Below are positions 5,964 to 7,978 of a DNA stretch of 7,978 bases, piece by piece. Numbering within the stretch: the stretch's first letter is position 1; each line of letters opens with the position of its first letter. The stretch comes from an uncultured Bacilli bacterium (GTDB lineage: Bacteria > Bacillota_I > Bacilli_A > RFN20 > CAG-826): the NCBI GenBank assembly GCA_944342125.1, contig CALVMF010000052.1:1-7978 (forward strand), given 5' to 3'. The notes below the pieces were generated by a model. The model searched no databases and had not been told where the DNA came from. It worked only from the letters and a program-made list of their open reading frames with translations. The translations under genes were made by a program, and so were the position numbers.

Positions 5964-7978
5964 TTGGGCGTTTTTGTTTTGTTGATATATTTAGCACTTT
6001 GCGCAGCAGTTTACTTTGTGTTTACAAAGATTTTTAGAAATAGATTTAAAGATTATGATAAACACGATGAAACTCTGGATACGGATGGAGAAACTTATAT
6101 AGTTTATAAGCCAGAAGAGAGGCGGAAAAGCTTTATTAAGGAATATGCCGTTTATATTAACGACGATTCTAAGTTTTTAAAAATTTCTCTAAGTCCAATT
6201 GTTGAATATATTAATGTTGAGATTGTTTGCTATCGCGAAAATAAAATCTTTAAAATTATTAGTTTTTTAAATGAAATTAATCGTAAACAAGATCAATATA
6301 TGCTTAAACTTCCAGATAGTACCGAAGAAGTTAAATTAAATGTTCGCGAAGTAAACGGAGCACGCTATAGCGATTTAGATTTATTAAAACGCGATGTTTT
6401 ATGGCGCTCTATTGTTTCTTCTATAATCCTTGCTTCAATATTAAGCTTAATTTTATTCATTTTCCGCTTATCAACTATTCAATTTATTAATGAATATTTT
6501 GATTGGAACTATGTCTATCAAGTTTTATTCTATGAACCTTGGATATATCTATATTTAGTTTTAGCAATTATTGTTTTTGGTTTAATTTTATTTGCGATTC
6601 TTTATATTCCAAATTGCTTAAAATATCGTCGTGCACAATTTAATCGCACCAAAAATTTAAGAATCGATAAAGTTTTAAGATTTAAAGTTAAACATACCTC
6701 CAAAGGAACCTTTAATAATTACACAATTAAATTAAAGAAAAAACGTAAAATGCATCTTTTAGATGCTATGTGTCTTGTAACTTGTAAAGATGAAAACGAC
6801 GAACTTATCAAGGAATATAAGTTACATATCAATAAAAGAGGAACTAGGTTCAGAATTAGTGGAGTTAATAAATATACTAAGCTTAATGTCGAAGTAGATG
6901 TTTTAACGGCTGATTTTAAAAAATACTACTATAATGGCGAATTTAGAAGGAAGGTCACTAAAAAGGGAGTATCTTGTAAGTTTTTAACTTTAAGGGGATT
7001 TGAAAAGGCAACAACTTTATTTGGAGTTGCTGTTTTAGCGATTAGCGCTTTTTCAATCTATAAATATTTAGATTTAAGAAACGTAAATGTAAGCTTACAA
7101 AACTATGAGTTTGTTGAAGAAGGAAACTCCTATGCTGTTGAAAGCTTTAGTGGTGAAGTTAGTAAATTAGTTTTACCAAGTTCATATAATGGCAAACCAG
7201 TTAATAAAGTAAATGGTCTTGCTTTTTATAACGTAAGTTTTAATGAACCAAGTTATGACGATGGTGATTATGAGATTGGTGGATCAATTGTAACGCCTGA
7301 TGTTGATGGAAAAGCAGCTCTAGCAATCGATGAAGTATATTTTTCTAGACCATCTGATGGAAGTGGATACTATTTAGATAATTCTTCATTTGCTGGTTGC
7401 ATTAATATTAAAAAGGTTGATTTAACTAACGTTTCTTATGTTGGTCCAAATAGTTTTAGTGGGGCAAGAATTAGAGAAATTATAATTGATCATGCAATTA
7501 GACTAGATTCACAAGCCTTTAATATGAACAACTTCTTAAGAAAAATTGAAATTAAAGAAGGAAGCGGAGCAAATTTAAATGGTGGTGTTTTTAGTGGATC
7601 AAAAGTTGATAGATTAGATTTTCATCCTCTAGGAAACTATTTTACAACCTCATCTTTTAGTGGCTTAACTATTGAAGAAGGCTATGTATATAAAAATAAT
7701 TTAATTACTTCATCTAACGTTGATACATATTTTGATTCACCAAATGTATTAGTTGAAATGGATTGCGTTCACGATAATCGAAGCTTTATATTTAGAGGTG
7801 GGCAGATGGTTACAACGAAATCTTTTGATATAGTTGAGACGCTTATTGAGCCAACTTGCCATGATTATGGTTACGCTGTCGTGAAGTGCAAATATTGTGG
7901 AAAAAACTATACGACTGGCTTAGCAAAAGATATGAATAACCATGATTTTGGAAGCGACGGGAATTCACCATATTGTAT
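5964..7978 (+). CDS. Four-helix membrane protein with external BspA-type LRR domain, 3' end beyond window
   Basis: The frame is open for 671 codons and leaves the window unfinished. From the TTG at 5964 I see a membrane helix at about 1-19 (GVFVLLIYLALCAAVYFVF). A cytoplasmic beta-rich segment follows (about 45-141), then helices at 150-167 and 193-217. A second beta-rich segment (about 240-325) and a helix at 349-368 come next. Positive charges flank every helix on the same side (KIFRNRFK, LLKRDVLWR, KYRRAQFNR, LRGFEK), placing the N-terminus and residue 369 onward outside. Residues about 396-575 carry BspA-type leucine-rich repeats (SSFAGCINIKKVDL, then NSFSGARIREIII). Residues 630-661 match a Cys module common after such domains: PTC (Cys632), CKYCG (Cys642, Cys645), then NHDFG (His660). 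A further Cys at 671 suggests another copy. The gene lies 67 bases after the lipoprotein with no terminator between, so co-transcription is likely. I do not recognise the whole protein; function is unknown. Confidence 0.85.
   Translation, partial: MGVFVLLIYLALCAAVYFVFTKIFRNRFKDYDKHDETLDTDGETYIVYKPEERRKSFIKEYAVYINDDSKFLKISLSPIVEYINVEIVCYRENKIFKIISFLNEINRKQDQYMLKLPDSTEEVKLNVREVNGARYSDLDLLKRDVLWRSIVSSIILASILSLILFIFRLSTIQFINEYFDWNYVYQVLFYEPWIYLYLVLAIIVFGLILFAILYIPNCLKYRRAQFNRTKNLRIDKVLRFKVKHTSKGTFNNYTIKLKKKRKMHLLDAMCLVTCKDENDELIKEYKLHINKRGTRFRISGVNKYTKLNVEVDVLTADFKKYYYNGEFRRKVTKKGVSCKFLTLRGFEKATTLFGVAVLAISAFSIYKYLDLRNVNVSLQNYEFVEEGNSYAVESFSGEVSKLVLPSSYNGKPVNKVNGLAFYNVSFNEPSYDDGDYEIGGSIVTPDVDGKAALAIDEVYFSRPSDGSGYYLDNSSFAGCINIKKVDLTNVSYVGPNSFSGARIREIIIDHAIRLDSQAFNMNNFLRKIEIKEGSGANLNGGVFSGSKVDRLDFHPLGNYFTTSSFSGLTIEEGYVYKNNLITSSNVDTYFDSPNVLVEMDCVHDNRSFIFRGGQMVTTKSFDIVETLIEPTCHDYGYAVVKCKYCGKNYTTGLAKDMNNHDFGSDGNSPYC

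Noticed and set aside
1..7978. Mycoplasma genetic code (TGA = Trp)
   Set aside because: Three genes end at TGA at the expected family lengths and tryptophans are encoded by TGG.

Overview
The window is AT-rich DNA from a low-GC bacterium, most probably an uncultured gut-type member of the Bacilli/Mollicutes relatives. This placement is an inference from three things: the strong A/T bias, a mollicute-style lipoprotein signal (LASC lipobox after a lysine/arginine-rich start), and BspA-type leucine-rich surface proteins. TGA is a real stop (it ends tnpB, hipB and hipA), TAG ends the lipoprotein gene and tryptophan is TGG, so this is not the TGA=Trp mycoplasma code. All genes are on the + strand.

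Left region (1-~806): the 3' end of an IS200/IS605-type element. It holds the C-terminal two-thirds of a TnpB RNA-guided nuclease, whose reading frame is broken by a TAG at 11-13 although TnpB-like sequence appears on both sides of it. After the gene comes a structured right end with several hairpins and a possible loop-to-upstream pseudoknot, matching the position of an omega-RNA (TnpB guide RNA) 3' part.

Middle region (821-2385): a HipBA-type toxin-antitoxin operon directly abutting the element. A near-consensus promoter (TTGACA, 17-nt spacer, TAAAAT) lies a few bases upstream of the best hipB start, so the mRNA should be nearly leaderless. hipA overlaps hipB by ATGA, has its own ribosome binding site, and keeps all the recognisable HipA kinase residues.

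Intergenic 2386-2806: 421 bases of very AT-rich DNA with two notable inverted repeats and no convincing gene.

Right region (2807-7978): two cell-surface genes, 67 bases apart. The first is a 1029-residue lipoprotein with five beta-rich repeats, a Glu-Pro spacer, a large helical domain and a C-terminal Ig-like domain. The second starts at a TTG and runs off the window. It is an unusual four-helix membrane protein with two cytoplasmic beta-rich segments, an external BspA-type leucine-rich repeat domain and a Cys-x2-Cys module. The two probably share a transcript and act in the envelope; their function is unknown. No complete novel defence system is visible. The points most worth checking are the element/hipBA junction and the architecture of the last gene.
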